Shown here piece after piece: positions 1 through 11,162 of a stretch of DNA of 64,000 nt. The notes beneath the pieces are model-generated. The model worked only from the letters and a program-made list of their open reading frames with translations. It was not told the origin of the DNA and searched no databases. The position numbers and the translations under genes are program-made. Every line of letters starts with the position of its first letter. Position 1 is the stretch's first letter. Origin of the DNA: Dipodascopsis uninucleata var. uninucleata (taxonomy: Eukaryota; Ascomycota; Lipomycetes; Lipomycetales; Lipomycetaceae). The stretch spans positions 124,001-188,000 of the forward strand of contig JAJLTO010000011.1 in assembly GCA_030568195.1 (NCBI GenBank), given 5' to 3'.

Positions 1-855
1 CCCCAGAGACATATCACAAAGTAAAGGGTCCAGTGATATAACAAGTAGCGGACAAGCAACGGCGGGCAGTATTGTTGACATAGAATAGTCGGCAGACTAG
101 TGGGATTGCAACAGAGTTAGCATCACATCTTGTGCTGAAGCTAATTGCGTCAAGTGGTGGTGAGTGAGCAGGAACTGATATTAAGGTATAAGCTAGAAAG
201 AGCCAGAGGACACAGACAGGAAGGCATAAAGAGAGTTATTTACAGGCTAATGTGAGAGAGGGTGTAGAATAAAGAAGCTCTGGATTCAGCTAGTAATATA
301 AGAATAATAGCTTAAAGTAGGAAGACAAGTAGACAAGAAAGTGGATATATAAAAAGGAAGAGGACATATTGGATTGCGACTCAAGTTCGAGAAGTGATCA
401 AGTAGTTTCTTTTCAGTTACCCATTCACTCGTTCGCCTTTTCCTCTTGTATGGGCGGATGTCGTCTTATTTTATTTTAGCAGTCGAAATATTACTATAAC
501 TGATATTCTTCTTATTCTTACTTTACCATATTATTTATAGTCTATTATCTATTTCTGCTCTCGTCTATTTTGGCATTTCTATTTGGTGTGGCCACGTTTG
601 TTTGACCAGAACTGTCAATAGTACATTTGTTTGTGTCCCCCGATCTTTTGTTTTGCAAAGGAAGCTTGGTGTAAGAAGTGCAAATAGCTGCGTCTGAAGG
701 CTGTAGAGCTATTCTGGGACAAGACTAACTTCTATTACTATTTTTTAGCTATATTCTCTTCCTCCTTTTACTTCCTTTTTCTTTACCTCCTTTCTTTATA
801 GTCTAATTTCTTGTATGGTTAGTGAGCAAGAGTATCACGAAATCAGAGTGTCAAC
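1..855. other. Gene-less leader region upstream of the Rbf1-like gene
   Basis: I see no convincing coding sequence here. The first 400 bases are purine-rich and the rest turns pyrimidine-rich toward the start codon at 856, as a promoter and 5' leader would. A well-formed intron is visible inside it (listed separately at 671-748). Confidence 0.5.
671..748 (+). other. Probable 5'UTR intron of the Rbf1-like gene
   Basis: The stretch starts GTAAGA, has a perfect branch-site GACTAAC near 722-728 and ends in a T-run followed by TAG. Its length (78 nt) matches the coding introns of this window. It lies about 110 nt before the start codon and interrupts no coding sequence, so if real it sits in the 5' leader. 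Confidence 0.45.
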
Positions 856-2277
856 ATGTCTATATTAGATACAATGTCAGAGCTGCGAAACACGCTTCAT
901 CGTATCGGTACACAGCTCATTCCTGTTTATAATGACGCTACTACGGGAGGTGAAGAGGAAGTTTTAATTTACAGGGCTACTGAAGATGACTGGAACATAT
1001 GGCTGCGTGAGCAGAAGATGTATATGAAATGGAATACCCATAAGCGAGCGGACTATCGAAAAGAAAATGTAAGTTCACTATCTACTACATTGCAACCCTG
1101 GACGTCTTGAATATATTATGGGATTGCGGGGTTCTAAATCTTAACTATTTGGGTATTCTTCCCAACTAAAATAGAATTCAGACTCTTTACCGTCAGCAGT
1201 GTAATATTGAATGGCAAGTAAGCTGACATTTTTCAAATTATGTAGAAGCGAATACAAGCGGGTGCCCTCGATTTTAAGTACGTTTATCTTTGCAATCACG
1301 CAAAAACGTATACTGCTCAGCATAATCCTAATGTCCCTCCGGAAAAACGACGAAAAGGAAAGGAAACCATCAAGGTAGGGTGCCATGCGAAGATTGTTGC
1401 AAGACAATACACAGATGCAAACCAGATTGAGATTCGTTACAGGTGGCGCCATAATGGACATATAGCACCTGCAGTATTAGATGTATTACGTGAGAAAGAT
1501 GATGTGGCGGTCAAGGAATGGCTCAACATACGTATTATTCAATTATACTCTGTGGATGCATTTATGGATTTGGTGAGATTCACACCTGAAGAAGTTGCTG
1601 CCTTCGAGCAAAGTGAGGTTAACATGGCTGATATGCCTGAAGTCTACACTGTTCTCAATGTAAAACCATCGGAGATCTATCATCTTGTTCGTCATCAGTT
1701 ACTGCAGTCTGCTTCTTGGCCTGATAGTAGTAACAGAAAACTCCAAATCTGGCACGAGCTTCTCTCAGAAAGCAATGCTGCTTTACATATGATGTATCAA
1801 AAAAATGGCTTTTTGGATGATGTTGCTCTTGTCACTTTGTGGGAACATCTTGCAGCTGTCAAGGCTCAAAATAGACGACTACGTGACATTTTATTCGGTG
1901 CTCCTCCGTCGATATTATCACCTGAGGTAGTAGCAGCTGCACCAGTATTGCATCAGCATCATCAAAGACAGCAACAGCAAGATCAACAACAGCATATACC
2001 ACAGACACATCAGCTAAAACACCAGGCGGAACTTGTTCCAGCTAATGGTCTTCAGCATCATCAACAGCAGTCGCCAGCTACTGCACATTTACTTACATCA
2101 CACCATCAGCAGTCAGTGGTACCTTCATTGGCTTCTCTTAGTCATATTCCACCGCAAGTGCAACAAATTCAACAAATGCTGCCGCAAGTTTCTAATGGTT
2201 TGGTTCCTACTCTGACAAGTCATATGGCACTGATGTTACCGCAAGCTACGCCTATTCAAACTAGTACGCACTCATGA
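856..2277 (+). CDS. RBF1: Rbf1-like transcription factor: WRKY-GCM1/FAR1-type zinc finger plus Q-rich tail
   Basis: Minimal model: exon 1 at 856-1068 (71 codons) joined to 1246-2277 across an intron that starts GTAAGT at 1069 and ends TAG at 1245, giving about 414 aa. The middle holds a C-C-H-x2-H zinc module: Cys87 (YLC), Cys117 (VGC), His140 and His143 (RWRHNGH). This spacing and the HNGH ending belong to the WRKY-GCM1/FAR1-like fold shared by Mutator-type transposases and the fungal Rbf1 and Aft1 factors (family knowledge). The C-terminal 130 residues are rich in Gln and His, with QQQQ runs, like the activation domains of Candida Rbf1. An alternative in-frame mini-exon at 1182-1217 would add 12 residues. 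No catalytic transposase region and no terminal repeats are seen, so this looks like a resident host regulator. The family call is good; the symbol is an inference from domain and Q-rich layout. Confidence 0.6.
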
Positions 2278-3214
2278 CATTTAAATGAATATATACGGAG
2301 TGTAGGTCAGCTTTTGCGTTTCTTTCTTTCAGTCAGACATCGATACTGTATATAGTTTATTCAGCCTTTTTTGTTAAATGCAAGTGATATTTTATACGAG
2401 GACGGAAGTGATAGGTTAGGTGGATAATTGTTTTTTTAGTTTACGCGTTCTATTTGATATATTACTATTAGTTTCTTATTATTTTTTATTTTTATTTCTC
2501 TTTCGTCCTCGCTGGCAACTAATTGCCTACTGGACTTGTTTTCACGGTTTACTTTCTCTAACGGGTTTTATAACGACTTTGATATTTGTCTCTTATCATT
2601 TATTTTTCTTTTTTATTTTATTCGATGAATTCTCGATTATCTATGAATTAATCTATTAATATTATTGGTTCGTATTCCCTATTGGATTCAACTCTATCAT
2701 TGTAATGATTGTGCTCGAGATTTCTCACGTCGCGAATAACTACTGTCACACATTCTCACTACGAAGGACTATTTTTATTTCAAATTGAATACTTTGATTA
2801 TGTATGCATGTTTGTACGCTTGTATGCTTGTCTGTTCATACTTATTTAATTCAATTAATTTTTGAGATATTACGTATGGCAAAAACATGCATCATATCTT
2901 ATTATTTCCACCACAGACATATATAAATAAACTATAAACCAAATATAACAACTATAATAACTGTCATTTAAACTGTAATAGACAAAATATAAATCAGACA
3001 TTAACATAATATATATAAGCAAAAGCGAATACCATATTCGCCTATAAAACAAAAATGCGAAAATGAAATTCCTCGAAACGCCCGAACTACTCAAATATTT
3101 TTAAGCCATTACAAAACAGAGAACATGACAATATAAATTTATATCACTAAAATTCCCTTACTAACCATCCATCCACACAAAAAAAAAGAACTGCTTTGTC
3201 TCGATATACATAAC
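2278..3214. other. AT-rich tail-to-tail spacer
   Basis: This lies between the stops of two convergent genes. It is very T-rich on one side and A-rich on the other, consistent with two 3' UTRs. Short open frames are low-complexity and I see no gene. Confidence 0.6.
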
Positions 3215-4750
3215 TTAATTTAGCCGTTCTTTTGACTCAGCTGCCTTCAAATCAGAAGAGCTTGCTTCTCCATCAAGATTTATAGAAGCTAGAACAAGAC
3301 CTAATCTCTGATACACTTCCTCTGCTGCTTTTCGAGCATCTTCCCAGATACCCTCTTGGTCCGCACAATTATCAGGTTTTTTGTCTTCCTTGTCAGGCTT
3401 AGATGACAAGACCTGTAAAGTAACAGTCGTTTTCGACGCATTTTCATCATCTCCGTTGGTGGTATCATAATTATCATTGGTGGTAACAACACCGTTATCT
3501 CCGTTTGTAACATCTTTCTCGATTTCTGCCAGCGATTCCGGAACCAATGTATTGAAAACCTGCATATTTCCAAGTGACATACTCTGCTGAGTAGGACCGG
3601 TCGTATTCTCACCGCCGTAAGCAAGAGGCCAATCATAAGCATTAGGATTTGCGTCTTTACGAGAATTGAAAGTCGACGATAGTAAGTTAGCTATCCGGGG
3701 AGCAATACGATGAGAACCAGCAGATTCAAAAACACCGTTGTTGTCTGATACTTGATGTTGTTGATCTAAATTAATATGCTGCTTTACATTTGCCCGATCG
3801 CCATCAGTGGATTCCTCAGACAGCTTATGGGGAACACTTGCAATATTTTGAGTAACATAAGAACCCTGAGGAACAGACAGATAGTGTCCTGCTCCTTGAA
3901 GATATTCCAATTCATGTTGGTTAGATGATGTCATTGTCCCTGGAGACGATACAAAACTAGCTGCAGGTGAGCTACCAGTGGTAGTACCTGGCGTCATCCC
4001 AAGAGTCAGACTAGTAAGAGCTTCAGCTAGTCTCTTATTCTCCATTCGAAGATTATCATTCTCTACTTTAAGTGAATGTGACTCTGTTGACTTTTGCGCG
4101 ATAAGCTCTTCCAAATGAGTTATATACTCTTTTCTTCTCAAGCGGAAGTGTCTAGCAGAAACTTTATTTCGAAGCTGTCGACGCTCCTTAGATGACAGCT
4201 TCTTGCCTTCTTCAGACGCGAGTAGTCTCTCATCCTCATCCATCTCCTCTAGAGATTTTTTCTTAATGGAAGCTGTAGAAATAGGAAATGGCGACTCACT
4301 TGGTAGCTTACAGTTGAAAACATGAGAAGCGCCACCATTAGGGTATAAATGACTCTCCTTATATTGCTGGCCAGAAACGCTACTCTCTTCCTCAGAGTCA
4401 GAATCCATGCCGATTGAACGAGGCGATACTATAGTCTGCGTCGCTGGCGAGACCTTCAACACTGCAGTGTTAGATATATTGAACGCCGAATTCATACGCG
4501 GTAGCTCTGCCTCTCTAGATTCTGCTGTCATATCAGATGATACACTTTTGTGTCTTTGTTGCTGCTGAAGCTGATCAATGTTATAGGACACGCCATCCAA
4601 GAAATATTGGTTCAGGTGTGGTCCAGTAATAGTGTCATTCGTAACAGCAGATGATGATTCAGGTAAGGCAGTTCCATCCTGCATCGTCGCAACCCTTCCT
4701 TCTGGAACATCTGTCAGAAGAAAATCTTCGATGGCAAAGTAATCTTCCAT
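3215..4750 (-). CDS. bZIP transcription factor
   Basis: This 511-residue protein starts at an ATG at 4750. Its bZIP basic region reads LRNKVSARHFRLRRKEY, with the invariant Asn and the SAR-x-F-R-x-RR contact residues, at roughly residues 192-208. It is followed directly by a leucine-zipper heptad segment (Leu in THLEEL, SLKVEN, NLRMEN, RLAEAL). An acidic lead-in (MDEDERLLASEEGKKLSSKER) sits before the basic region, a combination I associate with a conserved fungal bZIP subfamily that is neither Hac1 nor Yap/Pap. The rest is low-complexity Ser/Thr/Asn-rich, typical of activation regions. A long 2.2 kb region without genes lies upstream, suggesting complex control. I do not assign a gene name. 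Confidence 0.8.
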   Translation of the reverse strand: MEDYFAIEDFLLTDVPEGRVATMQDGTALPESSSAVTNDTITGPHLNQYFLDGVSYNIDQLQQQQRHKSVSSDMTAESREAELPRMNSAFNISNTAVLKVSPATQTIVSPRSIGMDSDSEEESSVSGQQYKESHLYPNGGASHVFNCKLPSESPFPISTASIKKKSLEEMDEDERLLASEEGKKLSSKERRQLRNKVSARHFRLRRKEYITHLEELIAQKSTESHSLKVENDNLRMENKRLAEALTSLTLGMTPGTTTGSSPAASFVSSPGTMTSSNQHELEYLQGAGHYLSVPQGSYVTQNIASVPHKLSEESTDGDRANVKQHINLDQQHQVSDNNGVFESAGSHRIAPRIANLLSSTFNSRKDANPNAYDWPLAYGGENTTGPTQQSMSLGNMQVFNTLVPESLAEIEKDVTNGDNGVVTTNDNYDTTNGDDENASKTTVTLQVLSSKPDKEDKKPDNCADQEGIWEDARKAAEEVYQRLGLVLASINLDGEASSSDLKAAESKERLN

Positions 4751-5380
4751 GTTATCAATACCGTTTGGTCTTCCGTATTTTGCCGTAATGTTCGTAATAT
4801 GTGCGATAAGCCAGGTTTTAGTTTCTCCGATGTGGTACTCCGCAATCCTATAAGGCAGTCGTGAATATTTTACTCTTCTAAGATGCAGAAGTAATGTTTA
4901 TATAATATTTGTTTCCTTGCAGTCTTGCAGCGATTCTTGTTCGGAGGTGTAGGGACTATTCCACGACTCACAATTTAATTTTGAGCTGACAGTTGAGTCC
5001 GTATTTTTCTATAAAAGAGATTATTTATCTATAGATCTTTCATATATCAAACCGAGAACTAGATATAACAGAAAAAGAACTGCGAGATTTGAAATAAATA
5101 TAACTTTCTCAGTCCTTTATGGCTCGGCAGTGCTTTGCTGAAATCTGCGATATAATCCGGCGCAAATTCTCTTTTTCAAAAAAAGGTACTGTATGCCCTC
5201 TTCCGCTTGATGAGAGTGCTTTTGTTTAATTTGCAAAATATGTAAGAACGCGCGTTCACTAGTCTTTATATGGTTAGTGCATGTAACTCACGCATTAGCC
5301 TCATTTTGCTAATTTTGGACATTTGTTACCCGGTGCGTAGGGCTGCTAGTGCTAGGGTAAGGCTGCAAAGCTAATATAGC

Positions 5381-5394
5381 GAGACGCGCGTCTC
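5381..5394. repeat. Perfect 14-bp palindrome GAGACGCGCGTCTC
   Basis: The sequence is its own reverse complement and is strikingly GC-rich for its AT-rich surroundings. It contains ACGCG cores on both strands, the kind of core used by MluI-box (MBF-type) sites. Its position, 630 bp before the bZIP start codon, would suit a dimeric factor. Function is inference. Confidence 0.5.
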
Positions 5395-5702
5395 CGCGTT
5401 TCTACGAGACTTAAACTTATGAGATGAGAGAAGTTCGTGAAGTTTGATTAAGGCGAAACAGTCCCTTAGCTATTATAGCAGGAAAAGTGCTCACGCTTTA
5501 AGACTGGCGACTGAAATAAAATATAGTCGTTAAGTGCTTCTTCTTTGTAAAATATAGACCTACGAGTCCCTATAGTAGACTTAGATATAATCATTCTACG
5601 TCCAGTCTCTAGTTAATTTTTTGTTGCGCCGTATACTAAACTCAGTAATCACTTAACCGTTGTTTACCACAAGCCGTCTATATCTTTAGGAGATATTGTC
5701 AT

Positions 5703-5730
5703 AAGCAAATATCCGAAAGCAAATATCCGA
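5703..5730. repeat. 14-bp direct tandem duplication
   Basis: The unit AAGCAAATATCCGA occurs twice head to tail, followed by the first seven bases of a third copy. It is a small local duplication in non-coding DNA. Confidence 0.7.
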
Positions 5731-6996
5731 AAGCAAAACTGACTCTAGCACAGGAACAATGTGCGGCCCGTCACGTCTCAGGCACAACTCTACGATATCG
5801 AAACATCAGCTACAAAAAAAAAATACAAATGACAAAGAAGAGCAAAGTGGCAGAATAGAGTTAAAAGAGGAGGCAGATATATCTGCGACTTTCTGCATAA
5901 GCAAACCTCGAACGTGAAGGACATGTATGCAGGTACGCGCACTGTGTGCTGGAACGTGCCCGATTTGAAGGAGACTGAGTTGCTTTTATAACTATTTACA
6001 GAACTCTGCTCACTCATGGCGCAATTATGTACTGTAGAACAATTGTTATGGCTCCTACGCCTATAGCTCTTTTTGAGAAATTAAAGGAGAAAGTGCGTGA
6101 GAGACGCGGGATCACAATATGCTTTAACAATACCTTTAGAAATTGCTGATGGTTATGTAGTGGAGGCGTAGAAGGTCGATTGAATATCATCATTTAGAAG
6201 TTTTTCTCGAACAGCACTAACATCTATCACAAATTTCTTATTTAACTTGCAAGAAAACTTATAAGGGTATCACGTACGTATGCAAGGAATAATAGCTCGT
6301 GTCGGTAAATATAGACCCGATTCGATTTTTTATGCTCCTATTAATTACTGTAGATACGTGCGTACATACGTACCCTTTGACAGAACTGTATCGTTCACTT
6401 TACATTCATAAGCCATATCTGATTATTTCTATTAATATCTGCGTATCACAGCCACTTTTCATATCTGATTTTTTGTCTTTCTGTCCTTTTGGTTGATAAA
6501 TAACGCGGCCTTCGAACTTTACTTTCTCACGCATGTAGCAAGACAGAGTACTGTATTTATGATCTTACTACATGTCAAGCCAAGTTTTGATCTATGAACC
6601 TCTTGCCATTGCAAAATATTACCGCCACCTGGATTTCTTCCATGGCCCAATACAAGCTAATCGCTTGGATACCTATTAAACGACTGACCACAGCATGTCG
6701 GACTCTAAGACTCTATACCCGTAAGCACTAGCCATATATAGTAGAAAATTTTAGATTTAAGTGGAATGCGTACGAGTGCTTAAATTTTAGTCAAAATTGG
6801 ACTAAACTCTAAACAGCGCTCCGTGCTTACTACTCCATAACACACTGTACATTGGGACCATGTAATTTCACCAAACAATCACATTCAGGAACAGAAAGCA
6901 CACATATAATCCATATACAGTCACGCGATCCACAAAGTATACTCGTAGCAAATTATCCATAAATAATATACAAACATTAATCGCTAAATCGTCCAT

Positions 6997-8985
6997 TCAA
7001 TTACCTGTGTTCGTAGTGCGTTCTTTTAAAGCCAATACACTCTTCAGCAATCTCAGCTCGCATGCCATTGTGGCTGCGACCATAATTGTTTCATAGTCGA
7101 CTACAGGAAGCATGATTGTCTCCAGAAGATCTTGTAGTCTCAACACTACCTCTTTCCGTAGCTTAGGAATCCTGTACGTTTTAGAAATTGTTAAAAGTCC
7201 ACATAGGATTGACAACGGCCATGCTTCATCAAGATACCCAGTATAGAACCATTCCACCATTGCAAATACCACCTCGTGTCGCTCAGGAATAAATAGTACT
7301 CTGCTCTGGCGATTATATTTCAGTCCTCTAGTTGAGTTTCTTTTGATTGCATTTCCAGAACTACTGATAATACTGCTTGTACTACTCCTGTGCTTCTCTT
7401 CTATCGAGCTCCTGCTCTCTTCACTCTTTGATACTAGTTCACAAAAGAATTCTCCCCATCTCTCTTCTAGCAGTTTGCTCAGCACACATATCCGAGAGAG
7501 ACGCATCTTGTGACTAGGTAACTTGTATGTGGCTACATCAGGCTGTGTGCTGTCAGAATCATAGTGCCTGTCAGCCACTCGTGCAAACTCATCTAATTCT
7601 CCGTCTGTCTCTTCATCTGTTTCCTCCTTGTCTCTCGAATCATCAAGCATACTTCGGAGACTAAGACCATTAGTGGCATCTCTCAGTGTACGACTATCAA
7701 AGCACATGATTTCCATATCTGCCAATGAATGCATCAGAGCAAGCTGGCCAAGGCGTTGGCCAGATTTAGAAAATGCAACATCTGTGGCATTTCCAAGCAC
7801 ACCAAAGCTTGTTACGTCAATTTCGAGCATATAGGAGAAGTTTAATATGCGATTATTATAATCGTGTAGAAATGAAACATTCGAGCGGTGGTTTCCAAGT
7901 AAGATGCATCGAGAAGTTGTCTCACAGAAGTAGGAAGAGTTCCAAGAAACGTATTGGCCCGCCCCACTGCTTCGGCTACCATCATCATAATCTAATTTCT
8001 TCCATGTACGAGTATGAAGATTGTAAGAATATATAGAGTATTCCTGTTTTGCTTCACTTAAATACGTTCCGCCAATTATTATGTTATCTCCCAGCATTCC
8101 TCCAGAGGGAAATCTTAAAAAGGGAGGGGCCCCAGCTGTGTTGAACACAACTGATGAGAACAAGTAGGACGGCGCACTTAGTGCGTCAATAGATATTTCC
8201 ACATCACCTATATTGTAATTTGAGTAAAGAAATAATGTCGATGGTACCAATGGCGTCACCACTGACTCTTGTCTCTCTCTTTGAAGTTCGACTACGCTGC
8301 CGTTACGTCTACTTCCGGGATTAGAGGCCGGGATCAAAGCTGACCTGTATGCTCCGTAGCCCAATGAGTAGCTATTTGGCAGTGTCTGTGGTTGTATATT
8401 GATCCATATCTCTCGGCGAAGGTCAAACACGGCTACGTCATGCAAATAGCCCTTAATATCAACATCGTCACGGCCTGTGAGGACTAACGCGTTACCACAT
8501 ACGGCAGCACAGTGTGCCCACCTAGCAGGAGTTGATAAATCAGAAGGAGGACTTGGTAGCTGCCTCCAATTGCGTCTCACAATAGAAAAACACCAGAACT
8601 CACTAGACGTCTGGGAATCTGCCAAACGCCCACCAAAAATGTACAGGTACTGTTCATAATAAGAAATTGTGTGGAAGTACCGTGCGGACGGTCCAATCTC
8701 GTCAATTTCGCCTTCTCTGTCCGCTGATAGGGCGTCATCTGTTAGTCTTTCTTTCTCACGTCCTTCCGCCTTTGACAGTCGATTACCAGAGAAAAGTAGC
8801 GTCCATATGCCCGATTTTAGATCTAGCATATAAAGCAGTATCGATAGCCTGCCTTTATTAACTACCTTTCCGCCATGGACATAAATTTTTTGTCCATGGA
8901 TCGTGCGTGCAGCACCAACTAACTGCGGGGGTACAGCGCCTGTCAATTTATGTATTCCTGGGCCAACGGGTCGTATCATTTGCAT
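6997..8985 (-). CDS. Kelch-repeat/BTB protein, Ral2- or Mds3/Pmd1-like
   Basis: The first ATG in frame is at 8985 (MQMIRP), giving about 662 aa; a second ATG follows six bases further in. The N-terminal half carries Kelch blades with typical glycine pairs and aromatic spacing (IYVHGGKV, YLYIFGGRL, RWAHCAAVCG, NIIIGGTY), indicating a beta-propeller. The C-terminal third (from about residue 490) is BTB/POZ-like: LPSHKMRLSRICVLSKLL, an FIPERHEVVFAMVEWFYTGYL segment and a helical tail. Kelch followed by BTB in one yeast protein fits Ral2, which acts upstream of Ras in fission yeast, and the Mds3/Pmd1 family (family knowledge). An acidic, Ser-rich insert lies between the domains. A 5' exon is possible because the start codon lies shortly after a TAG, but no good donor is seen upstream. 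Confidence 0.7.
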   Translation of the reverse strand: MQMIRPVGPGIHKLTGAVPPQLVGAARTIHGQKIYVHGGKVVNKGRLSILLYMLDLKSGIWTLLFSGNRLSKAEGREKERLTDDALSADREGEIDEIGPSARYFHTISYYEQYLYIFGGRLADSQTSSEFWCFSIVRRNWRQLPSPPSDLSTPARWAHCAAVCGNALVLTGRDDVDIKGYLHDVAVFDLRREIWINIQPQTLPNSYSLGYGAYRSALIPASNPGSRRNGSVVELQRERQESVVTPLVPSTLFLYSNYNIGDVEISIDALSAPSYLFSSVVFNTAGAPPFLRFPSGGMLGDNIIIGGTYLSEAKQEYSIYSYNLHTRTWKKLDYDDGSRSSGAGQYVSWNSSYFCETTSRCILLGNHRSNVSFLHDYNNRILNFSYMLEIDVTSFGVLGNATDVAFSKSGQRLGQLALMHSLADMEIMCFDSRTLRDATNGLSLRSMLDDSRDKEETDEETDGELDEFARVADRHYDSDSTQPDVATYKLPSHKMRLSRICVLSKLLEERWGEFFCELVSKSEESRSSIEEKHRSSTSSIISSSGNAIKRNSTRGLKYNRQSRVLFIPERHEVVFAMVEWFYTGYLDEAWPLSILCGLLTISKTYRIPKLRKEVVLRLQDLLETIMLPVVDYETIMVAATMACELRLLKSVLALKERTTNTGN

Positions 8986-9261
8986 AATTTCTATTATCAG
9001 CACTGTATTTCAGTCCAAAGATCCAACAAAAAAGTCATGTCGTATGCCTTCAGGACTAGTTCACTCTCTGCTGTCGGTGATATATTTTTATCGTTGAATA
9101 TATTCGGACTGACAGCTATTGTTGAAAGAACAAAGGCCAGGTGAGCCACAACTCCCAGAGAATTTAGTCGGAAAACAGGAGACAACAGACAACAACAAAC
9201 AAAGATTCGGGAGACTCAAAAAGCATCGTTTCTCTCAAAATATAGCGACCTATCTTTTAAG

Positions 9262-10920
9262 ATGGCAATGCAAGAAAGCCACGATGCCATCGTGGTGCGT
9301 CGCTTGGTGGTGCTCTCATTCTGGGTAGGCTACATCAAGACCACGATTTTATGAGAAGTATTAACCAATATTTAGGCAATCTTTTGCCTACTAGGCATCC
9401 CGCTTTGGGCGTACACGACAACGATCCATCGAACGGCTTTACCGAAAGATACATTGAGACCTCGAATCGATAGATTGGAGGCACACTTTGGCATTGATGG
9501 TTCCTCTGGAGGCGTGAAAGTAACTGTTGGGCTGAGCGATTCATGCCTCGCCCTGCATTCGGCTGCGCAATTAAGTGACGCGTTGTCTCATGTATATTCT
9601 TCAAGAGGTTTCGGATTTGCTATTGAACTTGGGGCTGAGAATGATGGGTGTAGATATAGGCTACATTGTGAGAGTATAGTGGGCGGAGACATTTCAAAGA
9701 GTCGAGTCAGTATTCAGAATGGTTCCGTTATCACAATTAAGGTACCAAATGTAGCATCCTCACCGGTGTCACAAAGTGCCGAAGCTATTGCTCACGGAAT
9801 CTACGATGCATTTATTGGTGATGTTCTTTTTTTTCAGTATCATGACTTTGGTGAAAAGCTGACCGCGACCATTGGAGAAACAGGCGCTACCTCTAGATTG
9901 ATACCGGGCGCTCCATTTGCGCAAAATCTACACATTTCCTTCACACTCTTGCTTGAAATTAATAGTGATGCAGACTTACAATCAACAACAAATAATAGTG
10001 GAGATCTTTTTGAATACTGGGGTAGCGAGGTTCAGCGAGCTTGGATGCTCTTCCTAAAGAATAGTGAGATCCATAAATTCGTTGACCTCACTTTTGATTC
10101 ACAAGTTGAGCTCCTCTACACAAATAGTGATATGAAACTTGAGGCTAGAGAGTACCATGTTGACGATTTAAACGCAATGCTAAACAGCTGGGATCTTTCG
10201 GATCTAACAGTTCCACGGCGTAAAGTTATGCAGTTTGTTACTTTTGTTCCTACAAAGGCTGGTGTTGTTGTGAAAGATTCGAAAACAAACAGTTTCACAG
10301 TTGCCGGATGGGGAGGAGTAGTGATATATGATAAAGGTATAGATGCAGCTGATCGCACTAGTCTCCGGAAAGCTCTCGGTTTGTTTCTAACACAACAGAT
10401 ACGGACCTTGTTGGCTCCAGTTACCTTCTTAATTGAAGACAGTGCTAGTGGGTCTGTACGGAAGAGGCTACCACTTCCACATGAGTATCCTCGTATTGCT
10501 TCGTTTGTTAATCTACGAGAATCGCTTGATACAATAGGCGCAATTCATAAATTGGTCGATGACCTACCTGAGATGGCGGTACCTGAATCTGTTCGTGCTC
10601 TTGTCGATATCGCTTTAACTGCTTGGGATCGCGCAGCTATGTTTCTTTTATCGGCGACATCCTCACCTCGTGGTTCTCAAATCTACGAATTAGAGCTCGC
10701 AGCGCTTAATTCATCTGCAACTGCCTCACGTTTAGCGTACCACGCATTGTTTGACAAGAACATGATGCAAAATATGTTCGTACCTCTTGAACATAAGATG
10801 GCTGTATATTTACCTCTATTGGGTCCTGTTTTTATTCCTCTATTAGCTGGACTTAAACGTGTAGTGCACGATTACATCTCAGAAAGGTCAGTGCCTTCTA
10901 GTATCTCAAAAGTAAAATAA
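9262..10920 (+). CDS. GPI17: GPI transamidase subunit Gpi17/PIG-S (two exons)
   Basis: Exon 1 is 9262-9324 (21 codons). A 51-nt intron at 9325-9375 runs GTAGGC to TTTAG with TTAAC as branch site, and exon 2 is 9376-10920. Together they give about 535 aa, close to yeast Gpi17. The splice joins RRLVVLSFW to AIFCLLGIPLW, making a full N-terminal membrane helix followed by the PIG-S hallmark of a Trp and Thr-Thr-Ile (GIPLWAYTTTIHR). Near the C-terminus the segment YLPLLGPVFIPLLAGL is the second membrane helix, followed by a short cytosolic tail. The large middle part is lumenal. PIG-S/Gpi17 is a non-catalytic subunit of the ER complex that attaches GPI anchors to proteins (family knowledge). The gene is tail-to-tail with the unknown gene at 11163. 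Confidence 0.88.
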
Positions 10921-11162
10921 CAAACGATTAGAGCTCTGATTTATTGTTCACTATCATGGCGGTTGGTGTATTTTTAGACTAATAAAGAAGCAAACTAATA
11001 ATTTCATGGAAGAAAACGTTTTTTATTCCGTATTGCCCCTATTAGCTTAATAAAATCAACGTAAGTATATTACAGACGATACCTTAGCTCCAATCGTAAG
11101 ATTTATACGCTATTCCGTATGAATTTTCCACCGTATTCAAACACATATATTTACAATTTCTC

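Larger units (their letters stand above)
4751..6996. other. 2.2 kb gene-less upstream region of the bZIP gene
   Basis: No coding sequence is supported. Frames at 5790-6017 (minus) and 6299-6496 (plus) are short, hydrophobic by composition and unrecognised. The stretch contains a 14-bp GC-rich palindrome at 5381-5394 and a 14-bp tandem duplication at 5703-5730. It most likely serves as the long promoter and leader of the bZIP gene plus the 3' side of the Kelch gene. Confidence 0.5.

Noticed and set aside
3215-4750. bZIP gene considered as HAC1, since TRL1 (which splices HAC1 mRNA) is in the window
   Set aside because: The basic region is of another type, and I found no paired stem-loops with the Ire1 cleavage consensus.
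5790-6017. 75-codon open frame with ATG on the minus strand
   Set aside because: Composition is typical of chance frames in AT-rich DNA (Phe/Leu/Ser-rich end) and I see no family, splice partner or conserved motif.
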